Of a DNA stretch of 64,000 nt, positions 51,075 through 61,785 are shown in pieces. Source of the DNA: Aphis gossypii (taxonomy: Eukaryota > Arthropoda > Insecta > Hemiptera > Aphididae); contig NC_065532.1 in the NCBI RefSeq assembly GCF_020184175.1, positions 47,946,287 through 48,010,286 of the forward strand, given 5' to 3'. The notes beneath the pieces are model-generated. The model was given only the letters and a program-made list of their open reading frames with translations. It was not told where the DNA came from and did not search any database. The first letter of the stretch is position 1; the number at the start of each line of letters is the position of its first letter. Made by a program: the position numbers and the translations under genes.

Positions 51075-51811
51075 ACTGATCTGGTTTTAATAGGAAAAAG
51101 TTGAGATTCTTATTTTTCTTTATTTAATTCTATTGGCATTTTTTATTGTAGATACATGCTATTAAAAATATTTTAGAATTTTTGATTATTGTATCATACA
51201 CAAAGAACACATATGTATGTACATATCACATAAGGCTTTAGTCGCTTTATAATATATCAGAGGGTGTACATTTTTAACAATATTAAAACAATAAAATAAT
51301 ATTAATAATGATATGAATTTGAATAACGATTAATAAATACTCATAAACTATAAAGGATAAATATCAAATTATGATACGTATTACGTATTGTCGTATTACG
51401 TATCTCCTTAATCGTGTTTAGTACTGATAAAAATAACTGAATATAATAAATTGATAAGTAACTTATTCATGGAGTGAAATGAATAATCCAGGTTTCTTGT
51501 CAGAACAAAAACGTGTGGACCAAAAGTACGTATTGTCGACATGTCGTTTACTATAACGAAAAAAATTACGGCCGTGGTTCCAATGGCAGATTCACAGAAT
51601 AACGTATATTGCCATTTGCCATATTGGTCTCTTCTCTTTAATCTTATCTTTCAAAGTCTAAACTTGTTTAGACTTGAAACACCTTGTCATTACATGCTAC
51701 ACAATTGTCCAAAATGCCAAACTTTTAGTTTAGTAACATTTTTTTTTTCATACTTCAAAGTTCAAATAACAAACCAGTGTAATTATTTCACGTGTTATAT
51801 ACTTATATGAA
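51075..51811. promoter_or_regulatory. Head-to-head region of VPS50 (-) and p53 (+)
   Basis: A 737-bp gap between the VPS50 ATG and the chosen p53 ATG. It includes a short open stretch from ATG 51480 (MNNPGFLSEQKRVDQ) followed by a GTACGT donor-like site. This could be an upstream p53 exon, since an acceptor-like CAG at 51774-51776 would keep frame into the p53 ATG. Likely a shared promoter region. Confidence 0.45.
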
Positions 51812-53924
51812 ATGGATACTATTAAATTTGAAAAAGAGGAAGTAATTGAGGTGATTTATTATTTACACATTATATAAGTATTTTAACTTAATCAAAATAT
51901 TATTTACCTATAATTATAACTTGTATTTTATTTTATTTTTTTAATTTATTAATTATTTACATATTGTTAATAAAGTTAGTAATTAATAGGTGGTGAATAG
52001 TGAAGCTGAGACTGATACACAATCTTTCAGTGAAGAATCAGAATCTTATTATCAAGATTTTAGACAAACTGGTTTACAAATTTGTACTGATGATTATCCT
52101 GGCCAATTTAATTTTGATTTTTTTTTAGATGTTACAGAAATGTCTAAAAGACATTGGATGGCAAGTATTGTTTTTAACAATAAATAATTGGTTGGTTAAA
52201 TTCCTATTTGTTACCTTTAATGAATTAAATTTAAAAAATGTTTTTGTACTAGTTATTTTCTTTACTAACAGTTAATAAATTATAAGCACGTTTAAAATTC
52301 TTTAACAAATATCTATAACATTGAAGTTGATATTGGTTAATATTACTTAGCTATTTATATTGTTAATTTTCTTTTAGGTATTTCAAATTATTCACTTTAA
52401 ATTATTACTTTTTTTTATTTTGGAACAAACATTTTCAATTCCTTATTTTAAAGTAGAATATTTGAATTATTTCAACATATATGATAATCAAATCAGAGTA
52501 GTTAAAAATTATATTTATTATAAATCATATGTTTTGATTATTCTTATAAAGATTAAAGTATATTTATTTAAATATTTAAACAAGTTACATTATTAAATAT
52601 TTTTCTGATATTTTTTTGAAAAACAATTTTAATGTACCAATTTTTAAATTAAATTATATAAACATTTTTTTTGATCTTGTTTGATGTGTATGTTATAACT
52701 GCGTTTTTTTTTTTTACCTAAGAAAATATCTTATTAGTTATTTATTGTAGTTATTATGTTTTAGTATTCTGCAGCTTTGAATAAAATATACATTGATATG
52801 AATCGAGTATTACCAATTCAATTTCAATGGCGATTTGATGATATTGGATTATTAGGAATAAAAAATCTTCAAATACGTGCATTACCAATTTTTGCAAATC
52901 CTGAATTTCAACAATTGTCTATAAAACGTTGTCCTATACATATTTTGCAGGATAAATTGTGTGGTATAAAATAATAAAATTCATATACCTAAATATTATA
53001 TAAAGCTATAAATTTATGCATTCAAATTTAATTTTACTTACTTACTAATTAAATTAATTTGTTTCTTATCTGATTTTAGATAGAAAAAAAATTGAACACA
53101 TACTTTGGTGTGAACAAAATGATGCTATTTATGAACAAAATAGCATAAGCCAAAGACATAGTGTTGTTGCCATTGTTCGCAATTTTGTTCCTTGTTCAGA
53201 TTTTAAAACTTATAATGTATTATATAAATTTATGTGCAAATCTAGTTGTAGTATGAGTCTTAATCGAAGACCCGTTCATGTAATTTTTACTTTAGAAACA
53301 TTACAGTAAGATTTCCACTATGTAATAATTAGTTTTTAAACAATTCATCTAATATATTTTTGTTTTATTTTAGTGGACAAGTATTAGGTAGAAAAAAAAT
53401 TGGTGTGAAAGTTTGTAGTTGTCCAAGGAGAGACATGTTAAAAGAAGAAGCGATAGAAAGAAAAAGAATAACACCAGTAAACACTTTTAACAAACGTACA
53501 TCATTAATTGACGATAATGAAATTCCAGGAAAAAAATTGAAAGCCAATAATGAAAACACCGAAAATAAAATTTATGAACTACCATCAGTATGTTTTTATT
53601 ATATCAATCAATTATAACATAGAAGTTATTAAAAAAAAATTTAATTATAATGTTTTTTAGTTACCTATTCTAGGAAAACAGTTATATTTAAGCACTTTAG
53701 AATTATTGCATGGTCATTTTTTGGGTAGTGCTGTTCGAGAAGATCACTTAATAGACTCTCATCCTTTGATTAGCATGCTTGCTGATCTTATATCTCAAGT
53801 GAAATCTGAAAATAATCATGTAAGTTATAAGATATTGTTTGAAAATGTTTAACAAATATTAAATTATTTTCATTTTCTTTAGAACAAAGCTGAATCAGAA
53901 AACTCATTAACACAGTCAAATTAA
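51812..53924 (+). CDS. p53: p53-family transcription factor
   Basis: DNA-damage-responsive transcription factor. Exons: 51812-51850, 51990-52160, 52765-52963, 53080-53305, 53374-53587, 53661-53819, 53883-53924, total 1050 nt, 349 residues. An acidic N-terminus (SEAETDTQSFSEESESYYQD) is followed by the DNA-binding domain from YSAALNKIYIDMNR. The zinc ligands are present: Cys and His in KRCPIH, and both Cys of FMCKSSC. The loop-3 MNRRP equivalent is LNRRPVHV. The final helix has GVKVCSCPRRD, with Lys at the position of human R273. A basic linker leads to LGKQLYLSTLELLHGHFL, which fits a tetramerisation strand-helix. The exon 2/3 junction is only in frame with a GC donor (ATG before GCAAGT). The N-terminal start is uncertain because an upstream exon could add residues. 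The stop lies 100 bp from that of the convergent tetraspanin. Confidence 0.94.
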
Positions 53925-54023
53925 AAAATATATTCATATGATAATAATAAGAACGTTGTAAAAGTAATTAAATTAAGGGAATTTATTTGTTTCTTTTAGA
54001 ATGTAAAAAAAAATATTTTTCTT

Positions 54024-55012
54024 CTATAATTTTGATTTTGGATTGTGGTCATCATCCGTGTAGCCTTCATATTTTACAACAGCAGAAATAATCTAAAATT
54101 TAAAATATATAAATTAAATTGTGAAAATATTTATAACAATAAACTTGTATACACATATTATGTTCCTTTATTTAAATTTACTATAATATTATGTGTAAAG
54201 CTTTTGCTAGGATTTTATGAATATTGAGTATTGATCTATAAATTATTATTTATTACCTATTGGTACCTAACTAAAAACTAATTTATTTTAATTCATTAAC
54301 TGTAGGTGCAAACAAAATATGTTATTCAAATTGACAATACAAAAATAATTTGATGTTACAAAAGGTAAATTTGATTGTTGTACCCATTTTATTTATAAAG
54401 TGTTTTTACAATTATTCAACTATTTTAATCACTTATATTATCATTATTACCTGAATGACCAATACAGCATAAAAAAAGTATCTTGTGGATGCAATAGAAT
54501 TTATTTTATTAGCTATTATTGAAGAGCAACTTTTTTGAAAATATTTTTCTGGATCTGGTTGTTCACCATCTGTGAATGTATTGCAAATAGCATCAGGTAA
54601 ACAACAGCTTATAGGAGCAGCAGGTATAATGAATTTTCCATTTTGTTGTGTGAATCTTGAATAAAATTTTAATTAATATCATTCCAATTGATAAGACATT
54701 ATTTTGTACTTTTTTAGTAGAGAGAATGAAGATAAAGTAATTGGTGAAACCCAAGCTGTTTGGAACCAATCTGTATTTTTGGAACTACCACAGCAATAAT
54801 AATGTTGTTGAAATTGATCCCAAAATAATTGCCAAGCTCTATTCGTGGAATATTTATTGAGACTAGAAGTCAGGATGTTTTCTATCTCTCCTGAAATAGT
54901 TTGCAGAGTAAATTGTAAATTGGCACAATAAGAAATAAGTACCATGGCTTCAACTGCAGTTACTACAACATAAGATCTCAGTTTTAGACTTTGCTTTGTT
55001 AGTGCACTTTTC
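54024..55012 (-). CDS. Tetraspanin (third membrane segment to C-terminus; upstream exons not found)
   Basis: Four-pass membrane protein family that organises plasma-membrane microdomains. Exons found: 55012-54710, 54655-54451, 54092-54024, about 192 residues. The first one begins after a TTTTTAG acceptor with one base completing a split codon, so it is internal. It encodes membrane segment 3 (YVVVTAVEAMVLISYCANL) and the start of the large extracellular loop with the hallmark YYCCGSSKNTDW. The next exon gives PISCCLPDAIC and KSCSSII, the other loop cysteines, and enters membrane segment 4 (YFFYAVLVIQIISAVV). The tail is short and acidic, ending DDDHNPKSKL. Exons for membrane segments 1-2 should lie at higher coordinates on the minus strand, but I see no candidate before the LINE. 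They may be in a long intron, or the gene may be damaged. Confidence 0.85.
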
Positions 55013-56800
55013 CTAAAAACCAAAAAAAGTTTGTTGATTACTCAAAATGTGTATATTCTACTAATGAAAATTTAGTTTTAGTATACAATTGTTGGGAATC
55101 TATTACTGTATTTTAGACACCCTTGCTAATGCTAATACACATTTTTTATGTAAGATTCGGACTATTATGTATTAGGGATACAATTATACAGAATTATACA
55201 TGTCCTCTTAAGGTCTGATCAGAAAAAAAGCAATGTGTAAATTTTTTGTGATTATGAATATTATACCAATATTACCTATTGTTAATCTATGAGTATTTAT
55301 TTATCTTGATTAAGGTTACCACTTATTAAGGTCTAAGATCTTAGTCTGCCAGTCCGTGATGGTTACTTACATACATATATGATACCTATATGTATTTGTT
55401 AAATTTTAAATATGGTTTATCAATATTAAGATCAGTCAAATTTTGTAAGGATTTACTTTTTGACACAAATTGGAAGTAATTGATTTTATGAAGCTAGTCG
55501 AAATAGCTCTATGACTAAATATATGTTTATACTATCAAAAATCATTTTGAATTTTTTAGAGTAATAATTTTTTTCTTGTTACTCTCGACTCGCAAACGGC
55601 TTAAGACAGTACTATAATATTGTCTATACTACATTATCTTAAGCCGTGCTATTGTATTAATCCGTTTAATCTTTTTGATTTTATTCGTTGGCGTTTTTGT
55701 ATTTTCTATTGATTTTTTTGTACTTACGTATACGTTATATTACGTTATAAACACTTAATAATTTTTATCTTATCTTACGTATTTTTCAAATTATAATTAA
55801 TATTATATATAATAAATAATAATATGTAATATATAAATAATTTCCATATTATTATTATTTCTATTAACCTATTATGGCGATATGGCAATTCAAAAATGCA
55901 GTGATTACGCGTGTATCGGCACTCGTCGCTACGCTCCGCACAAATCGAAAATATCCCCCGACTTGCTATGCAACACCACCTCAAGTAGGTCACAGGGTAC
56001 ATACTACATAACTACATAAGTTTCAAAAAACAAAAGGTGTACCGTATACGTAAGTACAAAAAAATAACAAAAATGGTCCTCCGCGCATCATTATAGTTGT
56101 GTTGCGCGCATGAGTATAAACGTAAAATCGAAAACTTTGGAAGGCCATAACTCCGAAACTAAATGAGAGCGACAAATTCTGATTGCACCATCGTTCTTAA
56201 CTCGATGAGATACATGAGTTTCGATAAAAAAAATTGAAAAAATCGCTTGGCCCCTAAACTAGATTTATGCCGATAATTCATTTGGGTGCTACTTTTTTAT
56301 TGTCCGTAAGACAATAATATAATTATATTATTTATAATGTCCAATAAGATATTCAAATTTAATCCATTTTGTGTTTAGAATTAGAAGTGTGGTCGGGCGT
56401 TGAGGTGTTAATGCGTTATGCCGAATACGCGTCACAGTATATTATGGTAAAATGACTAAAATGTTAGCGGTTTCAAATAGGTGCCAAAATTTATAAATTT
56501 ATAGTATTTGGCGGTTCTCTGACACAGTTCGACAGTCGACACTAACACCGAAACTTGAAAGGCACGTGCGTGATTGTCGATAGTTGGCACCGCTGTAAAC
56601 GACGTACGAGCACAACATGCGTAGTAATAGTAATAATAATAAATAATACAATTGTTTACAGAATAATAATCATCATGTTATTTATACGGAATCTTGGTTA
56701 TCACGATTAAGTAAAATATTAATGCTCGTGACTCGTGAGCCGTGTTATTTTCGTTATTTAGTTGATCATAATATAATTATTATTGTTCGTATAATATACT
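55013..56800. other. Non-coding stretch with repeat-like DNA
   Basis: Should contain tetraspanin introns. An 11-bp inverted repeat ACGGCTTAAGA/TCTTAAGCCGT lies at 55596-55647. The GC-richer block 55860-56300 has short open frames on both strands, but none resembles a known protein. It looks like dispersed-repeat DNA rather than a gene. Confidence 0.4.
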
Positions 56801-56819
56801 AAATCATCGTCATTTGAAA

Positions 56820-56938
56820 CGGTTCATAGAAGTGTCCGTCGTTCACTGCGGTCCATCCGCCGCCCGATTGGACCATCACGCAATGCACCGGCAATAGACG
56901 TATTCATCCACGGAGACCGAGTGCAGTTCTCTAAAGCT
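56820..56938 (+). promoter_or_regulatory. Candidate non-coding first exon of CUL4
   Basis: A GC-rich stretch with no good ORF ends in AAGCTAAG before GTAATA, a donor-like site on the plus strand. The CUL4 leader begins at a strong acceptor (T-run then CAG, 59503-59505), so an upstream exon is needed and this is the best nearby candidate. The link is inferred. Confidence 0.35.
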
Positions 56939-57179
56939 AAGGTAATAACATAGTTGTAGACATTAGCAAGCGTTTAATGCTTTTAATTATCAGTTTTGGG
57001 GCTGTTACGAAATCGTGTTCGGTTTCGTCCAATTTTTGCGCTTGTGAGCTATGGTAGATGCGCGATTCCGTTACCGGCACCAAGTCACTAACGCCGCCGC
57101 CACTGGGTTCGACACTTGCTACCCATGAGCCGGATATCTGTCCGTAGCGATTTGTTTGATAATATGAAATATAAACCAT
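56937..57179 (-). CDS. Uncharacterised 80-codon ORF
   Basis: Not recognised. The open frame has balanced composition, unlike the AT-driven chance ORFs around it: GQISGSWVASVEPSGGGVSD, then a charged, basic C-terminal part (KLIIKSIKRLL). Read upstream of the ATG the frame stays open into a hydrophobic stretch ending LLFLLSA before a stop, so a signal-peptide-like start is conceivable but lacks its Met. It lies antisense within the presumed CUL4 leader intron. It may be an exon of an unresolved minus-strand gene, or chance. Confidence 0.3.
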   Translation of the reverse strand: MVYISYYQTNRYGQISGSWVASVEPSGGGVSDLVPVTESRIYHSSQAQKLDETEHDFVTAPKLIIKSIKRLLMSTTMLLP

Positions 57180-57259
57180 ATTGTGTACAGTAATGATTAT
57201 TATACATAATAAATGTTTAGTGGACTCGTGGTCTATCGCCGACAATAGGAATAGTAAAA

Positions 57260-58093
57260 ATAAATATTATATAGTCATTCAGTGGATAAAATTAGTATGA
57301 GATATATAATCAACAGGGAGAAATGAAGAAACCTGATAAGCGTATACCAATATTACCAAATACCAATTTGACTTACCACTGTACCATTGAAAAGAGATAA
57401 AAGAGATTTACTCGGCTAGTGTAGACTGTAGACTAGTTAGTACTGTACTACAACAACTGTAGTTTGTTTAGTAAAAAGTCTACATATTGTTTACTGTATA
57501 GTTACACTTACATCATGTATGTTTCTGTTCGTTTCTTTTATTGTAGTTTTTATTATGATACGACTTACGAATCGGTTACCTTTAAAAAAATTTAGGGAAG
57601 TATATACATTTAAAAGTTTCAAAAATAATATGACCCAATAGATGTTTCATACTATTCAAGGCCAGTTCTGTAATATATTTTTAACATTGATATCCTTGAT
57701 GTTGTCCTCATTTTGTTCTAATCAAATAAAATATTAAAATAATATTTAAATTAAGTAAGTTTTGTTTACTTTTATTTACACATTATTCCTATTTTAATGG
57801 TGAAATCAGTAGTAATTAACTTTGACTTGATTTAATAATTAATCTTAGTAATTTCCTCTCGGCTAATTTACAACATTGCCTAAAATAATACGGAAATGTA
57901 GATAAAACAACGAAGTATTCAACAATGCCTAACATCATCAGTAATTGCCAACAATGACTAGGAATTCATGACAATTCCTATACTTTCATTTATTCTGGTA
58001 ACATACATATTAATTTAAAATAATTGATTAAAACGTTAACTATGAATGCTGTCATTTATTTAAATAATAGTATATATAGATATATTTTTTTGT
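57260..58093. other. Non-coding, presumed CUL4 leader intron
   Basis: AT-rich with no coding signal seen. It contains loosely repeated ACAAT(T/G)CCTA-like words at 57870-57980. Confidence 0.45.
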
Positions 58094-58106
58094 AGCAATT
58101 ATTATT

Positions 58107-59340
58107 TTTTTTTTTTATTAAGAAAGACAATTCAGAATTTGTACACAATAATTACAACAAGCAAATTAGATAGGTAAAAAAAAAAAAGAATAAAGTAACA
58201 TGAATATCGTGTTGAGGATGAAACCCCATGGTAACACCTCCTTTACTAATTTAATAGGTCTCTACACCATTTATGCTTTAGTCTGCGTGGCAGGTTTTTT
58301 GGGAGGGTGAAAGTGGACATGTGTGATATTAAAGTATTGCTATGTGTGCTTAAATTTTGGTGGAAACGTTTGTACATTGTTTTGGCTAGTTCAGTGGTAA
58401 TTGTTATTTTTAAGTCATTGTGTAAGGTAAAGTTTGAAACGTACCAGGAGGCTTTGGTTACTAACCTTAGCGCAATTGATTGAAAAGCCTGAATTGGCCT
58501 GATGTTCGAGAGCTTGGCTGGACCCCAGATTGCTATTCCATAAGATCAGACTGATTTTATGATTGACTTCTATATAAAAAGTTTGTTTTGGAGTGATATT
58601 TTTGAGTTGAGGAGTGGTTGGAGGAGATGAAGTCTATTGTTCGCTGATTTTCTTTTTTCTTTTAGGTAGGGGCCCCAGGTTAGTCTTTTATCAAATGTTA
58701 TGTCTAAGTACTTTATTTCGGTTCGGACAAGGATAGGGACGTTGTTCATGATTAATTGAGGGCACTCGTGAGGAGACTGTTTTAACGTGAAAGTAACTTG
58801 CACCGAATTGTTTGTATTTATTTTAACTTTCCATTTCTTGGCCCATTCATCGATTTTATTATTTTATTATTCGTCGATTATTAGCATGATCCTGAAGTGT
58901 AGCTGAAGCTAGATTAGGGTTAGAACTGGAGGAAAGAATAGCTGTATCATCAGTGTATGTTGCAAGAAGGGTGTTACTAGATTGAAGGCAACTGCTGTGA
59001 ATATATTATGTAGATCAGGGGATAAATCACTACCCTGTGGGATTCCAGCATATATTGAGTGTGTAGGTGAGATATTGTTACCCTGACGTACGATAAACGA
59101 AAGATTATGTAGATAAGATTTGATAATAAAATAGTAGGGAGCTGGCATGAAGAGTTTTAATTTGTATAGTAAGTCTTCGTGCCAGACTCTATCGAAAGCT
59201 TGGGCAATATCTTAAAACAGTCCGGAACAGTATTCTTTGTTTTTGAGAGCAGTTGGGATTTCGTCAGTAAGACGATGAACTTGATGAATTATTGAGTGCC
59301 TATTTCGAAATCCAAACTGATTATTTGGTATGATTTGGTT
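58107..59340 (-). mobile_element. 5'-truncated, decayed Jockey-type LINE
   Basis: Non-LTR retrotransposon remnant in reverse orientation. The minus strand encodes reverse-transcriptase pieces: AFDRVWHEDLLYKL, GIPQGSDLSPDL, a YTDD catalytic box shifted into another frame, and a following RT thumb-like part (VRTEIKYLDITFDKRLTWG). An in-frame stop precedes AFDRVWH, and a frameshift separates the PQGS and YTDD parts, so it is dead. A poly(T) on the plus strand at 58107-58118 is the poly(A) tail. A perfect 13-bp target duplication AGCAATTATTATT flanks it (58094-58106 and 59341-59353). The 5' part of the element is missing. Confidence 0.9.
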
Positions 59341-59505
59341 AGCAATTATTATTATATAGGAAGAATAGGTATATAAAAAAAAATTATGCCATTATCATGA
59401 ATTCATCATATAATTTTTATTTGCATTAATTGTGTAGTTATTACTGAAAATTAATATTTATAATATTCCCAATAATAATTATATTTTGAATTTTTTTTTT
59501 TTCAG

Positions 59506-59544
59506 AAATATTGATATTTTTTTGAAGTTCTCTACAAATTAATC
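59506..59544 (+). promoter_or_regulatory. CUL4 5' leader after an intron acceptor
   Basis: A T-rich tract ends in TTCAG at 59501-59505, a textbook 3' splice site, followed by 39 nt to the CUL4 ATG. This implies at least one upstream non-coding exon. Confidence 0.6.
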
Positions 59545-61785
59545 ATGGCAGATACAAGAAGATCTAATGTATCGGCATTGAATCTGTCATTAAATTCATC
59601 ATTAAAATCCAATCCTACGAAAAAACTAGTAGTGAAAAATCTCAAAACAAAACCATCGATACCAGACAATTATCAGGATCAAACATGGGAAAAGTTACGT
59701 GAAGCTGTTATTGCCATACAAACTTCAACTGCTATTCAATATACTATGGAAACTCTGTATCAAGCTGTAGAAAATATGTGTAATTATAATTTAGCAGCCG
59801 CATTATATAATAAACTTATTGAGCTAAGTGAAACACATGTTAAAAAATTATTATTAAATTTTACTGAAGTAACAAATGACAAAATCATATTTTTAAAAAA
59901 AGTAAACCAACATTGGTCATCACATTGTGAACAAATGTTGATGATACGCAGTATATTTCTATATCTAGACCGAACTTATGTACTTCAAAATCCTAATGTT
60001 AATTCTATTTGGGATATGGGCTTGAATTTGTTTCGTCATCATATTATGTTAAATACTAATGTTCAAAACCGAGCAGTTGATGGTTTGCTTCTACTTATAG
60101 AAAAAGAAAGACAAGGTGATATGGTAGACAAAACGTTACTCAAATCATTACTTAGAATGCTTTCAGATTTAAAAATTTACCAAGATGCTTTTGAAGGAAA
60201 GTTCTTACAGGCCACTGAGCGCCTCTATGCAACTGAAGGTTCACGATTAATGAATGAGCTTGAAGTTTCCGAGTATTTGTACCATGTTGAGAAGCGTCTA
60301 AGTGAAGAAAATGAACGTCTCATTCATTATTTAGATGCATCTACAAAGTGGTCATTAATACACACAGTTGAAAAACAGTTGATAAGTGAACATGTTAGTA
60401 CCATATTACAAAAAGGATTGGAACAATTGCTCAATGAGAATAGACTGGACGATCTAAAGTTAATGTATAACCTACTGACACGTGTAAAAAAAGGACTTAC
60501 AGAACTCTGTATAAATTTTAATGGCTACATAAAAAAATATGGACGAACTATTGTTATAGATCCAGAAAAGGATAAAACAATGGTTCAAGAATTATTAGAT
60601 TTCAAAGACAAAATGGACATTATTGTAAAACAATGCTTTCAAGGAAATGAGAAATTTGGTAACAGTTTAAAAGAAGCGTTTGAACATTTTGTCAACCAAC
60701 GAACAAACAAACCTGCTGAACTTATTGCCAAATTTGTTGACTCTAAACTTAAAGTTGGTAATAAAGAATCTACAGAAGAAGAGTTGGAGAAACTTTTAGA
60801 TAAAATTATGGTTCTGTTTCGGTTCATTCATGGCAAAGATGTTTTTGAAGCTTTTTACAAAAAAGATTTAGCCAAAAGACTGTTACTTGGGAAGTCTGCA
60901 AGTGTGGATGCTGAAAAAAGTATGCTATCCAAATTAAAGCAAGAATGTGGTGGAGGATTTACCTCCAAACTTGAAGGTATGTTTAAGGATATGGAGATTA
61001 GTAAAGACATAAATGTGGCTTACAAACAGTATTTGGCTCATTTTAAAGATATCCAACTCTCTGTTATTGACATGACAGTCAACATATTAACCATGGGGCA
61101 CTGGCCAACTTATACCGTGACTGAAGTAGCCATGCCCAACGAAATTATTGAATATCAAGAGCATTTTAATAAGTTTTATCTAGCCAAACACAATGGTAGA
61201 AAATTACAGTGGCAGCCAACTTTGGGTCATTGTGTGTTGCGTTCTCAGTTCAAGCAGGGTAATAAAGAATTACAAGTTAGCTTGTTCCAAGCAATGGTGC
61301 TGTTATTATTTAACGAATATCAATTGCTTCATTTTAAAGAAGTAAAAACTATGACTAACATGGAAGATATTGAATTGAGGAGAACACTGCAATCATTGGC
61401 ATGTGGTAAAGCAAGAGTGTTGATAAAGTCTCCCAAAGGACGGGATATAGGTGACGATGATCAGTTTTCAATCAATAATGATTTTAGTAACAAACTATAT
61501 AGAATTAAAATTAACCAAGTGCAAATGAAAGAGACAAATGAAGAGCAAAAGGCAACTGAAGAGCGAGTATATCAGGATAGACAGTATCAAATGGATGCAG
61601 CTATTGTGAGGATAATGAAAATGCGCAAGTCACTCATGCATAATCTTTTGATCAGTGAATTATTCAATCAGCTTAAGTTTCCCGCCAAGCCAGCTGATTT
61701 AAAGAAACGTATAGAGTCTCTTATTGACCGAGATTATATGGAAAGAGATAAAGATAATCCTAATCAATATAATTATATTGCATAA
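59545..61785 (+). CDS. Cul4: Cullin-4, scaffold of CRL4 ubiquitin ligases (intronless coding region)
   Basis: Scaffold of the DDB1-CUL4-ROC1 E3 ligase, acting in the nucleus in replication licensing, DNA repair and chromatin control. Single 746-codon ORF. The N-terminal part has KKLVVKNLKTKPSIPDNY and WEKLREAVIAIQ, typical of CUL4 and of the DDB1-binding end. Cullin repeats follow, with MIRSIFLYLDRTYVLQN and IWDMGLNLFRHHI. The cullin-homology domain contains FRFIHGKDVFEAFYKKDLAK, LLLGKSASVDAEKSMLSKLK and ILTMGHWPTYT. The neddylation region reads AAIVRIMKMRKSL with its lysine, and the C-terminus is ERDKDNPNQYNYIA. Length is about that of human CUL4A. All motifs are intact. Unlike every other long gene here, the coding part has no intron, which raises the possibility of a retrocopy. 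Confidence 0.97.
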   Translation: MADTRRSNVSALNLSLNSSLKSNPTKKLVVKNLKTKPSIPDNYQDQTWEKLREAVIAIQTSTAIQYTMETLYQAVENMCNYNLAAALYNKLIELSETHVKKLLLNFTEVTNDKIIFLKKVNQHWSSHCEQMLMIRSIFLYLDRTYVLQNPNVNSIWDMGLNLFRHHIMLNTNVQNRAVDGLLLLIEKERQGDMVDKTLLKSLLRMLSDLKIYQDAFEGKFLQATERLYATEGSRLMNELEVSEYLYHVEKRLSEENERLIHYLDASTKWSLIHTVEKQLISEHVSTILQKGLEQLLNENRLDDLKLMYNLLTRVKKGLTELCINFNGYIKKYGRTIVIDPEKDKTMVQELLDFKDKMDIIVKQCFQGNEKFGNSLKEAFEHFVNQRTNKPAELIAKFVDSKLKVGNKESTEEELEKLLDKIMVLFRFIHGKDVFEAFYKKDLAKRLLLGKSASVDAEKSMLSKLKQECGGGFTSKLEGMFKDMEISKDINVAYKQYLAHFKDIQLSVIDMTVNILTMGHWPTYTVTEVAMPNEIIEYQEHFNKFYLAKHNGRKLQWQPTLGHCVLRSQFKQGNKELQVSLFQAMVLLLFNEYQLLHFKEVKTMTNMEDIELRRTLQSLACGKARVLIKSPKGRDIGDDDQFSINNDFSNKLYRIKINQVQMKETNEEQKATEERVYQDRQYQMDAAIVRIMKMRKSLMHNLLISELFNQLKFPAKPADLKKRIESLIDRDYMERDKDNPNQYNYIA

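Noticed and set aside
51541..51810. 89-codon ORF ending directly before the p53 ATG
   Set aside because: Phe/Leu/Thr-rich with no family resemblance and a different frame from p53; more likely leader or promoter DNA.
55775..56002. 75-codon minus-strand ORF considered as tetraspanin N-terminal exon
   Set aside because: It lacks the hydrophobic membrane-segment pattern and conserved residues expected; both strands are open as in repeat DNA.
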